Of a stretch of DNA of 64,000 nt, positions 42,846 to 51,763 are shown in pieces. The stretch is from Emticicia oligotrophica DSM 17448 (GTDB lineage Bacteria; Bacteroidota; Bacteroidia; Cytophagales; Spirosomataceae). The notes beneath the pieces are model-generated. The model saw only the letters and a list, made by a program, of their open reading frames with translations. It was not told the origin of the DNA and did no database searches. The stretch lies in NCBI RefSeq assembly GCF_000263195.1, contig NC_018748.1:2914001-2978000 (forward strand), written 5' to 3'. Position 1 is the first letter of the stretch. Each line of letters starts with the position of its first letter. Made by a program: the position numbers and the translations under genes.

Positions 42846-43986
42846 GTTTAGGGTTGTTTAGTTGTATCCCGATGACTTCTGCAAGCATAATAGCCTTTTC
42901 CATAGGTTTGAAATCTACATTAGCAAGTATGTCTGTTGGGCGATGTATATTAGGCATTCGACCGTTTTTGTTGAGTGCCGCCAAAGTAACAGATGGAATA
43001 CCTGCTCTTTGAAACCATACAGAATCAAAATCGGCCGTGTGCCAAGCACCTGTTTTCACTTCTTGCAAAGCCGAATTATTCTGAGTGATTTCAGTGGCAA
43101 TTTTTACTAAATCGTTATCATAGACAATATTTCCCCAGCTTCCTGTTTGAGTAATAATCTTTAAATCTCCACTACCTAGCGTATCAAAGTTGATAAGGTA
43201 TGTTTCTTTGGTAAATGTTTCATAATGAGCTTTCATATAAGCCCTTGCACCAATCATTCCAACCTCTTCAGCTCCAGTTAAAACTAATTCTACATCAAGG
43301 TTTTCTAAATTTTTACGCCATAATTTGCGAGCAGTTTCAATAGCCGCCGCTACACCAGTTGCATTATCTGATGCACCATTAGAATAGCCAAGTCTAAAGA
43401 AATCAATACTCGCAGTGATGCCTTGAATCAGAAAATAAAGAGCCAAAACATTTGAAATAAGCAGTAAAAAATTGTTTGGAAGTAAAAACTGAGAAATAGC
43501 CAAAAACTGTGCTATCATCATGAGTATCAGACTCGTTTTGAGCGATTTTCTGAAATTTCCTACTATTTCAGGGCGATAAAGCAATGAAATGGGGGCGGTG
43601 TCCCAATGAGCCATTAAGATTAGTTTCTTGGGCTTGCTCGAGTTTTGATTTTTTACGACTAAATTATGAGATGTAACCAAGGGTGGAAAACTCGTGACAG
43701 GTGATGCATACCAGTTGAAATAAAGTAGCGACATCGTCACGAATATAAAAACTATGATTAAGCCAATAATTGTGGAGAAGTTTAGACAGATTAGTCCACC
43801 AGAAATTCCCAAAATTAACCACCAAACTACCGAAATATATGTTTTTGGAGTTCTAAATGACTCTTTACTTAAATGCTGATTTGTAAATAGACTCGATAAA
43901 AATTCCAATACAGGAGTTTCGTTAGGTGTAGCTACCCCTCGGTTTGGAAATGAGGTTAATTGCTCAACAATTTGTTTGGCTGTCAT
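42835..43986 (-). CDS. Membrane-bound M28-family metallopeptidase
   Basis: A 383-residue peptidase with two zinc ions. Ligand motifs in order are LMAHWDTAP (His, Asp), GASDNATG (bridging Asp), TGAEEVGMIG (catalytic Glu and ligand Glu), FDTLGSGD (Asp) and NIHRPTD (His). Two hydrophobic blocks (about 55-90 and 150-190) are membrane segments, the second inserted between the first two metal motifs. Probably an aminopeptidase facing the periplasm. It overlaps the YhhN gene downstream. Confidence 0.88.
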   Translation of the reverse strand: MTAKQIVEQLTSFPNRGVATPNETPVLEFLSSLFTNQHLSKESFRTPKTYISVVWWLILGISGGLICLNFSTIIGLIIVFIFVTMSLLYFNWYASPVTSFPPLVTSHNLVVKNQNSSKPKKLILMAHWDTAPISLLYRPEIVGNFRKSLKTSLILMMIAQFLAISQFLLPNNFLLLISNVLALYFLIQGITASIDFFRLGYSNGASDNATGVAAAIETARKLWRKNLENLDVELVLTGAEEVGMIGARAYMKAHYETFTKETYLINFDTLGSGDLKIITQTGSWGNIVYDNDLVKIATEITQNNSALQEVKTGAWHTADFDSVWFQRAGIPSVTLAALNKNGRMPNIHRPTDILANVDFKPMEKAIMLAEVIGIQLNNPKHES

Positions 43987-44022
43987 AGTGTTTTGTCATG
44001 AATGGGTAGGATGAAATCTTAA

Positions 44023-44559
44023 TTATTGTGCATCAAAAAATGCCTCAATTTCTTTCCAATTATAAAACCTATCGTAATCAGTTAGCAGTTGGTTATGAGT
44101 GGCGTTAAACATCAATGCTTTACCTTTAAATGGTTTAAGATTTTTCTCGTGGTCATCAATCAAATAATCTGCAGAAATAATAGTTTTATCGCCACAAAGA
44201 ACAACGTTTTTCCAAGAAATGAAAGGAAAATGTTCTTCCAACCATTCAATTTTTTCTTTTAATGAATTAGGAAACTCTGTTGCTGCCGAGACAATAAATA
44301 CCTCAAAACGGTCATGAAGTTTCTTTACAACTTCTATTGCATCGGGCATTACTTCCATATCTCTGAAAAAACCTGGTTCGAAGATTTTTTCTCTAATTAC
44401 AGGGTAATATTGCTCATCTAAAACATCGAAATAGGCTTTCCCATCAAAATCTTCATCTTTAAAGTTAGTCCCTATGAGTTGGTTATAAGTTGCAAGGATT
44501 TTCTTTCCAGCGGCCGCCAATACGTCGTCCATATCAATTGCAATACGTTTTTTTGTCAT
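44023..44559 (-). CDS. 5'(3')-deoxyribonucleotidase-like HAD phosphatase
   Basis: A 178-residue HAD-superfamily phosphatase. The nucleophile motif is IAIDMDDVLA (DxD), motif II is FIVSAATEFP and the late acidic motif is YLIDDHEKNL, as in NT5C-type nucleotidases that dephosphorylate dUMP or dTMP. The ATG at 44559 is the start: the longer frame begins with TTG and adds residues ahead of the beta-1 strand. Upstream is a 375-base region with a hairpin. Confidence 0.88.
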   Translation of the reverse strand: MTKKRIAIDMDDVLAAAGKKILATYNQLIGTNFKDEDFDGKAYFDVLDEQYYPVIREKIFEPGFFRDMEVMPDAIEVVKKLHDRFEVFIVSAATEFPNSLKEKIEWLEEHFPFISWKNVVLCGDKTIISADYLIDDHEKNLKPFKGKALMFNATHNQLLTDYDRFYNWKEIEAFFDAQ

Positions 44560-44934
44560 TCTTATTAGATTTTGTTTTCCTGCTAAGATAATATTTTCAT
44601 TTAAGGCAGACAAATTTTAGTTCTTATCAAATAATATTCTGTATTTTTTGTTGATTGTAAACTAATGTTCTATTAATTCCTTAAAAACAAGTGAAAAAAG
44701 TTGTTTTTTTGTTTAATAATTATTCAATAATTTTGTATTGAAAATCTTGCTTAGCTTATTTTTAATAAGCAATAGTTTTCAATGTTATTAAAATGATAAC
44801 AAAATTCTTTTTTTGATTAGTTAGGTAGCTATTAGAGGAAATAAACAATAAAAAAATTAGTTGATTTTATTAAGTTTATTGGGTCGAAGGAAGTAGTTCT
44901 AGTTAATCAAAAAAATATCGTAACCCAAAAAGAA
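44560..44934. other. Intergenic region, 375 bases
   Basis: AT-rich, mostly leader and promoter space for the nucleotidase. It contains an imperfect hairpin at 44738-44782 (TTGAAAA...TTGCTTA against TAAGCAA...TTTTCAA). No ORF or RNA gene is recognised. Confidence 0.4.
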
Positions 44935-44969
44935 AAAAAAGGCCCGAAATTTAATTTCGGGCCTTTTTT
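44935..44969. terminator. Bidirectional terminator
   Basis: GGCCCGAAATT (44941-44951) and complement (44953-44963) flanked by A-run and T-run. It ends the lipoprotein gene on the minus strand. Confidence 0.88.
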
Positions 44970-44970
44970 A

Positions 44971-45525
44971 TTATTGAACTATAAGGTTGAAGTTAATATT
45001 CATATCGTCGCTACCGGGGGTAGGGGTACCATCTTTTACTTTTTTTCCATTGACTGGTGGTTGGTGGCGTAACTGAACTTTTAGTTGACCATTTCCAGCA
45101 GTAGTTGTTTTAGCGGTTCCAGTAAGCCCGATTACAAAACCATTTGTATCTTTATCTCCATATACATAAGTCAATAAATTACTCGGTGTTGGGGTATAAA
45201 CAAACAAGTGTTCATCGCTTTCGGCACTCACCTCGTTGGTAATATCATTGATAGTACTTTTTGATTCGTCTAAAACCTGAATTGTGAGCGTGTATGTTGT
45301 GTTTGCTTTTAGACTGATGTTATCAATTGTTGGAGCTGCACCACCATCGCCATCAGGGTCATTAAACTTAAATGTTTGGGTTACCCCTCCACTCGTGAAA
45401 TTAAGTTTTACGGTGGTTATTAATTCGTTTTCTTCTTGTGTTTCTATCGAATCCTTCTTACAGCTACTAAAAAAAAGGCCTATGCTAATCAATAAGCTGA
45501 GAAGTAAATTTTGTTGTTTGGTCAT
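44971..45525 (-). CDS. Lipoprotein partner of the TonB-dependent receptor
   Basis: A 184-residue lipoprotein: signal to FFSSC (Cys22), then a beta-rich domain with FNDPDGDGGAAPTIDNISL, TYTLTIQVLDESKS and AESDEHLFVYTP. It belongs to a family often labelled type 1 periplasmic binding fold protein in Bacteroidota, which I recall sitting beside TonB-dependent receptors. It probably binds the receptor's cargo at the cell surface, which is inference. The ATG at 45525 gives the lipobox, while the longer frame lacks a normal start. It has its own promoter and operator identical in layout to those of the receptor. Confidence 0.82.
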   Translation of the reverse strand: MTKQQNLLLSLLISIGLFFSSCKKDSIETQEENELITTVKLNFTSGGVTQTFKFNDPDGDGGAAPTIDNISLKANTTYTLTIQVLDESKSTINDITNEVSAESDEHLFVYTPTPSNLLTYVYGDKDTNGFVIGLTGTAKTTTAGNGQLKVQLRHQPPVNGKKVKDGTPTPGSDDMNINFNLIVQ

Positions 45526-45563
45526 TGTCTGAGATGAGTTTGTTTTTGTAATACTATTACTTT

Positions 45564-45617
45564 TGCATTGTTGTTGCAAATATAGAAAACAAAAAATATT
45601 AATGCAATAGAGTTGCA
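45564..45617 (-). promoter_or_regulatory. Promoter with two TGCAA-N5-TTGCA operators (lipoprotein gene)
   Basis: On the minus strand, -7 TATATTTG (45577-45584), 20-base spacer and -33 TTG (45605-45607). Operator 1 at 45564-45578 (TGCAT-N5-TTGCA) overlaps the -7 end, and operator 2 at 45603-45617 (TGCAA-N5-TTGCA) covers the -33. Confidence 0.75.
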
Positions 45618-45621
45618 AAAA

Positions 45622-48009
45622 TTAAAATGAATATTTAACTCTTAAGGCCACATTACGACCAATTTCATCAGCAAAGTATCTGAAGCGATTGAGGTAATCA
45701 CGATAGGATGTATTGAGTGCATTGTTGATGGTAATCGAAACATTAAGTCTTGATTGTTGGCTTAATGTTATTTGCTGGCTTATGGTAGCACTCCAAAGCA
45801 TATATGCCGCAGGAGGTGGGGCGAAATCACCACCGTATTCAGTGAATACAATTTCAGAACTAGGTATATCTGTAAAAATAATTTTCGTGGGAATTCTCTT
45901 TTGTTTCGCTACATATAAATGGGTCAGTGAAACGGAGGTATTTTTCTTTTCGAATCGGATAGTATTTTCAAGTCTGTTAGCTGGAATCTGAATAAGTGGT
46001 TGTTGGTGAGTAATATCTTGAGCTTTTAGGTATGAAAGTTTAGAATTGAACGAAAAGTACTTGATAAACTGAAAGTTAGAGCTTAAATCAAAACCTTGAA
46101 AAAGAGCCTGCGTTTGAGTATAGATAAATTCTGGAAATGCCCCACGAATAGTTAGAGCGGGCCTTCCTGTTGGTGATAAAAAAATAAAATTTTGTATAAA
46201 ATTATTATAGATATGTGCCTCAAATTGAATGTTTTTAGCAATATAGTTAGCCGTAAAAGAAGTATTCAAAGCTTTTTCGGGTTGTAAATTTTCATCTCCA
46301 CGCTCAAAACTCGCAGCTCCATGATGTACTCCATCACTGTAGAGTTCGTTGACAGTTGCAGCACGCCATGCTGAACTAATATTAGTCAAGAAATTCCAGC
46401 GAGCATTGGGGCGATAATTAATACCAGCGGTGCCTGTAAAATTCTGATTATTTCTGATATCATGTTCAACACTTTGTGTACCTCTTGGAATTCGATAAAC
46501 ACTCAAATGTCGAAAATCATATCGAAACCCTGTTTCAATTTCCCATTGTTTTCTTACTATTCGTTCAATCAAGAATAGGCCAGATGTAAAGTTTTGGAAA
46601 TTTGGAATCAATACCGTTGATGTGCGGGGTGCTGTGAGTGTACCTGTTGTGAGATTTTCTTGATAAAGAGAGTTGATGCCAATTGAACCCGTAAGGATTT
46701 TCAAAATTGGTTGGTGTTCAAAGAGTAACTCGCCAGTGTAGGTATTGAGTTTAAATAATTGAGTTAAATTTTTATCTCCTCTCAAAATATCTATTTCTCT
46801 TCTAAAATCGTATTGTTTACCCAATGTAAGACTCAAAATACCTTTTGTTATTTTAAGTGAATTTTTGAGTTTTAATAAATTGTGTTGAACATCTTGGTAA
46901 GGGCGGCCAATGTTATAGCTGAAGTTTTCGGGTGTATAAATGGCTAGGGGCGTTCCGCGTTTGATTGCATCAATGAGGTCAGTAACATTCCCAATATGTG
47001 AACCCGCAAAAACAGCTAATTGGGTATTAAATTGACTATAAAATACCTCAGAATTGAAGTTTCTTTTCTTGTAATTGGCTGATAAAGAATAATTTATTTC
47101 TTCGATTCCAGTATTGGCTAAGCGATAATTTGGGGTTGAAATATCACCACCACGCTTGTATGTGCCTTGCAATCTCATACCGAAAGAATAGGGTATTTGG
47201 TCTTTTGAATATTTCCTAATACCCCCTTCTAAAATACCTGAATTGACCGCCTGATGGCCATTTGAAAAGTATATACTATTTACTTCACCTTTTATGAGAG
47301 TAGAGTCGGGTAGGGCATCGGGTTCGAGCATAATTACACCCGCAATAGCATCAGAACCATAGCGAACTCCAGCGGCTCCTTTTAAAACGGTGATTTTTTT
47401 AGCAACAAATGGGTCTATTTCAGGGGCGTGTTCACTACCCCATTGTTGGCCTTCTTGTCTTACACCATTGTTCATAATTAAAACTCTATTCGAATGCATA
47501 CCGTGAATAACAGGTTTAGCTATCGAACTTCCTGTTTGTAAGGTAGTTACGCCAGAAATCTGTTTCAATGCTTCTCCTAATGATTGTCCACGAGTTTGGT
47601 CAAGTGCCGTATTCTCAAGTAAGCTTTTATTTTGAGTCAGATTATCAATTTTTTGTGCTTTTATATCAATATTGGCTAAGTGTAGTTCGGTTTCGTTAAG
47701 TTTTATATTTTGTTCAGCTCCATGTTCTAAATTGATAGTGTAGCTTTTCTCTTCATACCCTACTATTCGGCCGATTATGGTGTATTTTCCTTGACAAAGA
47801 TTAGAAATACGGTAAAAACCTTTACTATCTGTGCTTATGCCTTTGTTTAACTCCTTTATTAACACAACTGCTCCGATGATTGGCTGTTTGGTATTTTGGT
47901 CTTGAACAATACCTTGAATGAAGCAGTCACAGTCTTTTGAGTTTTGGGCTTGAATTTTCCCAGCACCCAAATTTAATAAAATGATGTATATAAGTAGTGT
48001 TCGCTTCAT
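45622..48009 (-). CDS. TonB-dependent outer-membrane receptor
   Basis: A 795-residue outer-membrane importer. Signal peptide MKRTLLIYIILLNLG to about AQ22, a carboxypeptidase-like regulatory domain (about 30-110), the plug (QSLGEALKQISGVTTL, HGMHSNRVLIMNNGVRQ, VLKGAAGVRYGSDAIAGVI) and a 22-strand barrel ending in VALRVKYSF with the terminal aromatic. The plug style recalls ZnuD-type metal receptors. A CDCF motif lies after the signal. A TGCAA-N5-TTGCA operator at its promoter supports metal or micronutrient control. The ATG at 48009 gives the signal peptide. Confidence 0.92.
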   Translation of the reverse strand: MKRTLLIYIILLNLGAGKIQAQNSKDCDCFIQGIVQDQNTKQPIIGAVVLIKELNKGISTDSKGFYRISNLCQGKYTIIGRIVGYEEKSYTINLEHGAEQNIKLNETELHLANIDIKAQKIDNLTQNKSLLENTALDQTRGQSLGEALKQISGVTTLQTGSSIAKPVIHGMHSNRVLIMNNGVRQEGQQWGSEHAPEIDPFVAKKITVLKGAAGVRYGSDAIAGVIMLEPDALPDSTLIKGEVNSIYFSNGHQAVNSGILEGGIRKYSKDQIPYSFGMRLQGTYKRGGDISTPNYRLANTGIEEINYSLSANYKKRNFNSEVFYSQFNTQLAVFAGSHIGNVTDLIDAIKRGTPLAIYTPENFSYNIGRPYQDVQHNLLKLKNSLKITKGILSLTLGKQYDFRREIDILRGDKNLTQLFKLNTYTGELLFEHQPILKILTGSIGINSLYQENLTTGTLTAPRTSTVLIPNFQNFTSGLFLIERIVRKQWEIETGFRYDFRHLSVYRIPRGTQSVEHDIRNNQNFTGTAGINYRPNARWNFLTNISSAWRAATVNELYSDGVHHGAASFERGDENLQPEKALNTSFTANYIAKNIQFEAHIYNNFIQNFIFLSPTGRPALTIRGAFPEFIYTQTQALFQGFDLSSNFQFIKYFSFNSKLSYLKAQDITHQQPLIQIPANRLENTIRFEKKNTSVSLTHLYVAKQKRIPTKIIFTDIPSSEIVFTEYGGDFAPPPAAYMLWSATISQQITLSQQSRLNVSITINNALNTSYRDYLNRFRYFADEIGRNVALRVKYSF

Positions 48010-48050
48010 TTTTGGTTTTTGCACAATTTTAGACCTTTGTTGCAAGCAAA

Positions 48051-48071
48051 TGCAACAGTATTGCAAATATA
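48051..48071 (-). promoter_or_regulatory. Operator and -7 box of the TonB-dependent receptor gene
   Basis: Perfect TGCAA-CAGTA-TTGCA at 48051-48065 overlapping -7 TATATTTG (48064-48071, minus strand). A further TGCAA half-site lies at 48041-48045. The offset between operator and -7 is the same 13 bases as at the lipoprotein gene. Confidence 0.72.
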
Positions 48072-48073
48072 AT

Positions 48074-48154
48074 AAAAAATCCTCGTCGAATTGTTCAACG
48101 AGGATTTTTTATGTTTTACAAGGAGGAGTTCGCTTTAAGCGAACTCTTCCTTGT
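48074..48154. terminator. Two tandem hairpins after the GT117 gene
   Basis: Hairpin 1: arms AAAAAATCCTCGT (48074-48086) and complement (48098-48110). Hairpin 2: 18-base arms 48118-48135 and 48137-48154 with one wobble (core GAGTTCGCTT). Both lie directly downstream of the minus-strand GT117 gene. Confidence 0.85.
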
Positions 48155-48165
48155 AGTCTTCTTTC

Positions 48166-51150
48166 TTATTCTGCAACTCTTGAATAATATTTATTGTAAA
48201 TAGCTTCATAGCGTTTCGCAGCTTCTTCTTGCTTATTGCGGCTACAAATATTACCAATAACTTGTAAGTTTCTTAAGCTAATCTGAATGTAGCTTTGTAC
48301 GTTATCAGGCATCCATTCAGCACTTGTTATATTAGCTTTTTGAGTGAAGTAAGCCAAGTTTCCTTCGGCACGTTTAGCCAAAATCTCAGCAATTTCCATG
48401 GCTTTCTTCGAATCGCCAACTTCGAAATAATACATCACATAGTTCGTACAAAGTTGGTCATAAGGAATAACATTGTCAGGTAATACCTTGTTAGCGTAGT
48501 CTAGTACCTCTTTCGCTTTCGCTTTTTTATCTTCTCTTACCAATTGGTCAACTAAACGCAAGAATGCTAAACGAGCAGTAATGATTGGAACTTTCAAGTA
48601 CGTTTCTGAATCATAATATACCTTCTGATTATCCATGCCTCTCCATGCCATTTTCTTCATCATGTTGTTATACATTACTTCAGTATTGGCAAAGCCATCA
48701 TCTCCTTGACTAACTTTTACGGGCAATAATCTGTAGGCATAGCCTTCCAACTGCATGTAATCTTTGAGGTTCAAGTAATTATCGTTGGCCAATGTTCCTG
48801 CAAAATAAATCGGACGTTTCCAGTTGTTTTGTGCAATCATTTCGAGTTGCATTAAATCATTCTTCAATAGGTCGCGTTTGCCTATATTCCAAGTCATCTG
48901 ACCAGTCATGTATGATTCAAATTCTTTTGGCACGAAGCCCATTTTCTTCACCGATTCAACATCATAATTTAAGAAGAGACTATCAGAAGGTAAAGAATTA
49001 ATACTTTCCCCAGTTGTTAAAGGAATCTGAATTGCAGGGTCGTTTTTCTTCACTAATTCTAAATAATCCTTCAAGTTGATTGGGTCATTCAAACGTTCAA
49101 CGAAAGGAATCTGGTCATTTACACCGCTCAATAATTGGTCTGTGCTAAATGTAATCGGTAAAGCTTCTGATAGGTAAGTTTTACGTTTCATTTGCTCGCA
49201 ATACCAGTCTGTACCCAATAAACTTAGGTTACAAACACGTACGTCAGTACGGAAACCTTCTACTTCTTGAACATACCAAAGTGGGAAAGTATCATTATCT
49301 CCACCAGTGAAGAGAATTGCATTTGGAGCACAAGAATTTAATAAGTTTTTAGCAAAATCTACTTGGTGGTAGCGTCCTGAACGGTCATGACCTTTCCAAG
49401 TTTGTGGAAGCATGATAAGCGGAACCGCCAATCCAACTACCGTTGCGGCCACAGCTCTACTTTGCGAGTTTTTGATAAATTTCAATACATAATCAAACAA
49501 GCCTAAAACGCCAAGGCCAATCCAAATAGCCCAAATATAGAACGAACCTACATAGATATAGTCACGTTCACGTGGTTCTACTGGAGGAGAATTGAGGTAA
49601 ACAACTAAACCAATACCAGTAAAAATGAATAATAAGAACATAATGAGTGCATCACGCTCACGTCGGAAATAGTGATACAGTAAGCCCAAAATACCTAAAA
49701 TTACGGGTAAACCAAAGAAGTTGGTACGACCACGATTTTCTTTAATCGCTGGAGGTAGGTTGTTTTTAGACTCAAAAATATTAGTTGGCCCAGCTCCTTC
49801 AATATCGCTTGAGCGTCCCCAGAAATTCCAAGCAAAATAACGCCAATACATATAACCCATCTGACGCTTAATCATGTAGCCTAAGTTTGTGAAAAGCGTA
49901 GGTTTTTGGTCAGGAGAAAGCCCCATTTCTTGACGATAGATTTGTTGATGCCCACCATCTGTACTCCACATACGAGGCAATAGGCTTTCGCTGTTTGGTC
50001 CCCAAATGTAGTTTGGCTTATAATCGTAGATTTCGTATTTGTCTTTGCCCATTTTGTAGATAGGCTCACCATTTTCGATTGATTCTAATTTACCTGTGAA
50101 AACAGGACCATAAAGTAATGGGCGGCTACCATATTGTTCACGCTTCAAATATGAAACGTAGTTCAGAACGTTGCTTGGGTTATTTTCGTTGATTGGTGGG
50201 TTGTAGTTCGAACGAATCAAGGCGATTGTATAAGAAGAATATCCAATCAATACAAATGCAAATGAAATCAATGCGGTGTTGGCAATAACCATTCCTTTTT
50301 TCTGTGTGTAGAAAATTCCGTAAGAAAGAGATGAAACTAATAAAATTACGAAGAAAATGATACCAGAACTGAATGGTAAACCGAATGTATTTACAAATAA
50401 TTTTTCGAAAGTAAAACCAAGTGATGGGAAACCTGTAATAACACCAACGTTTACCACACCTAAAACAACCATACCTATTAAGAAAGCAGTAATACCGCCT
50501 TTCCAAGTGATTTTTTTTGCTTTTTTGTAATAATATACTAAGCCTAATGCAGGAATCGTAACGAGGTTAAGTAAGTGAACACCAATCGAAAGACCCACTA
50601 AATAAGCAGTAAAAATTAAGAAACGATTAGCTTGTGCTTCATCTTCAATAATTTCCCAACGGAAAGCAGCCCAGATTACAATAGCTGTAAAGAAAGACGA
50701 CATTCCGTAAACCTCAGCCTCAACTGCCGAAAACCAAAATGAATCAGAAAAAGCATATACTAATGAGCCTACTGCACTAGCACCAAGCACAAGAATGATT
50801 TGTGTAGTATCAAGTTCTTCTCCTTTTTTGCCGAAAACCTTACGAGCTAAAAGTGAGATTGTCCAGAACATAAATAAAATAGTGAAGGCACTGGCAATAA
50901 CTGAAACCATGTTGACCATCAAAGCCACTTTCGTTACATCGCTTCCTGCTAACAAAGAAGCCATGCGGCCAATTAATAAGAATAAAGGTGCACCAGCTGG
51001 GTGTGGAACTTGTAGTTTATAAGAACAAGCAATAAACTCTCCGCAGTCCCAAAAGCTGGCGGTAGGTTCAACGGTGAGTGTATAAGTAATAAGTGAAACG
51101 GCAAAAACCGCCCATCCGACGATGTTATTGAGCCTTGTGAAATTGTTCAT
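48166..51150 (-). CDS. DUF2723 membrane glycosyltransferase (GT117-type)
   Basis: A 994-residue polytopic protein. The first 590 residues hold about twelve membrane helices. The N-terminal LTYTLTVEPTASFWDCGEF, with an acidic pair in the first periplasmic loop, and VPHPAGAPLFLLIGR define the DUF2723 family and recall the catalytic loop of protein O-mannosyltransferases. The C-terminal 400 residues are a soluble domain with GGDNDTFPLWYVQEVEGFR and a helical repeat tail. Members are proposed to start protein O-glycosylation in Bacteroidota. It is transcribed alone with tandem terminators. Confidence 0.9.
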   Translation of the reverse strand: MNNFTRLNNIVGWAVFAVSLITYTLTVEPTASFWDCGEFIACSYKLQVPHPAGAPLFLLIGRMASLLAGSDVTKVALMVNMVSVIASAFTILFMFWTISLLARKVFGKKGEELDTTQIILVLGASAVGSLVYAFSDSFWFSAVEAEVYGMSSFFTAIVIWAAFRWEIIEDEAQANRFLIFTAYLVGLSIGVHLLNLVTIPALGLVYYYKKAKKITWKGGITAFLIGMVVLGVVNVGVITGFPSLGFTFEKLFVNTFGLPFSSGIIFFVILLVSSLSYGIFYTQKKGMVIANTALISFAFVLIGYSSYTIALIRSNYNPPINENNPSNVLNYVSYLKREQYGSRPLLYGPVFTGKLESIENGEPIYKMGKDKYEIYDYKPNYIWGPNSESLLPRMWSTDGGHQQIYRQEMGLSPDQKPTLFTNLGYMIKRQMGYMYWRYFAWNFWGRSSDIEGAGPTNIFESKNNLPPAIKENRGRTNFFGLPVILGILGLLYHYFRRERDALIMFLLFIFTGIGLVVYLNSPPVEPRERDYIYVGSFYIWAIWIGLGVLGLFDYVLKFIKNSQSRAVAATVVGLAVPLIMLPQTWKGHDRSGRYHQVDFAKNLLNSCAPNAILFTGGDNDTFPLWYVQEVEGFRTDVRVCNLSLLGTDWYCEQMKRKTYLSEALPITFSTDQLLSGVNDQIPFVERLNDPINLKDYLELVKKNDPAIQIPLTTGESINSLPSDSLFLNYDVESVKKMGFVPKEFESYMTGQMTWNIGKRDLLKNDLMQLEMIAQNNWKRPIYFAGTLANDNYLNLKDYMQLEGYAYRLLPVKVSQGDDGFANTEVMYNNMMKKMAWRGMDNQKVYYDSETYLKVPIITARLAFLRLVDQLVREDKKAKAKEVLDYANKVLPDNVIPYDQLCTNYVMYYFEVGDSKKAMEIAEILAKRAEGNLAYFTQKANITSAEWMPDNVQSYIQISLRNLQVIGNICSRNKQEEAAKRYEAIYNKYYSRVAE

Positions 51151-51314
51151 TTTTTGAGATTAGTGAATGAATATTCTCTTGATGCTTCAAAATTAGGCAA
51201 TTTGATGGATAATTGCGTAGAAAAGGTTCTTAAATTATCTTAAAAGCCGCTAAGTAGAAATCATTATTAAGCGTTTTTGGATTCAATATTAGGGTTTTGA
51301 TACAAGTTTGTCTA

Positions 51315-51671
51315 TTACTGAGTACTTATTTCTTTTACTCTTTTATCGGCATTAGCCGCACTTTTCCCCCAATCAGCCACAGCTTTTAATACTGGAATAA
51401 GTGTTTTTCCGAATTCTGTCAGTTCATAATCTACTTTTAAGGGAGGTTTACTCGTATGTACAGTTCTACTTATTAAGCCATCTTCTTCCAATTCTTTTAG
51501 TTGAAGGCTAATGGTTCTTTCGGTAACCATCGGTAGTTCTTTTCTTAATTCATTATAACGTTTTCTTTCAATTAAATGAATGAGAATCACTGCTTTCCAT
51601 TTTCCTCCTATATATTTCATGGTTAGGCTTGTACTACAAGGATATTCTTTATTATCAATACAATATTTCAT
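51315..51671 (-). CDS. HxlR-family transcriptional regulator
   Basis: A 118-residue winged-helix regulator of the HxlR type. It has the N-terminal Cys in CIDNKEYPC and STSLTMKYIGGKWKAVILIHL, recognition helix MVTERTISLQLKELEEDGLI and wing SKPPLKVDYELTEFGKTL. Many members sense aldehydes, quinones or redox stress through the N-terminal Cys. It is divergent from a nitroreductase gene, sharing interlocked promoters, a common arrangement for a repressor and its detoxifying target. Confidence 0.92.
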   Translation of the reverse strand: MKYCIDNKEYPCSTSLTMKYIGGKWKAVILIHLIERKRYNELRKELPMVTERTISLQLKELEEDGLISRTVHTSKPPLKVDYELTEFGKTLIPVLKAVADWGKSAANADKRVKEISTQ

Positions 51672-51693
51672 ATACTATCATTTTTAACCGTTA

Positions 51694-51727
51694 TTGCAAA
51701 GATAAATTACTATACTTAGTTTTGCAA
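51694..51727. promoter_or_regulatory. Interlocked divergent promoters for hxlR-type and nitroreductase genes
   Basis: Plus strand: TTG (51694-51696), 20-base spacer, TAGTTTTG (51717-51724). Minus strand: TTG (51725-51727), 20-base spacer, TATCTTTG (51697-51704). Each -7 box adjoins the other promoter's -33, so both occupy the same 34 bases. Confidence 0.78.
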
Positions 51728-51743
51728 CTATAAATATTATAGT
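51727..51743. promoter_or_regulatory. Candidate HxlR operator
   Basis: Perfect palindrome ACTATAA-ATA-TTATAGT at the likely start point of the nitroreductase transcript. Related ACTATA half-sites occur at 51709-51714 and, as TATACTAT, at 51671-51678. Confidence 0.6.
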
Positions 51744-51763
51744 ATAAAATTTAAAAACTAATC

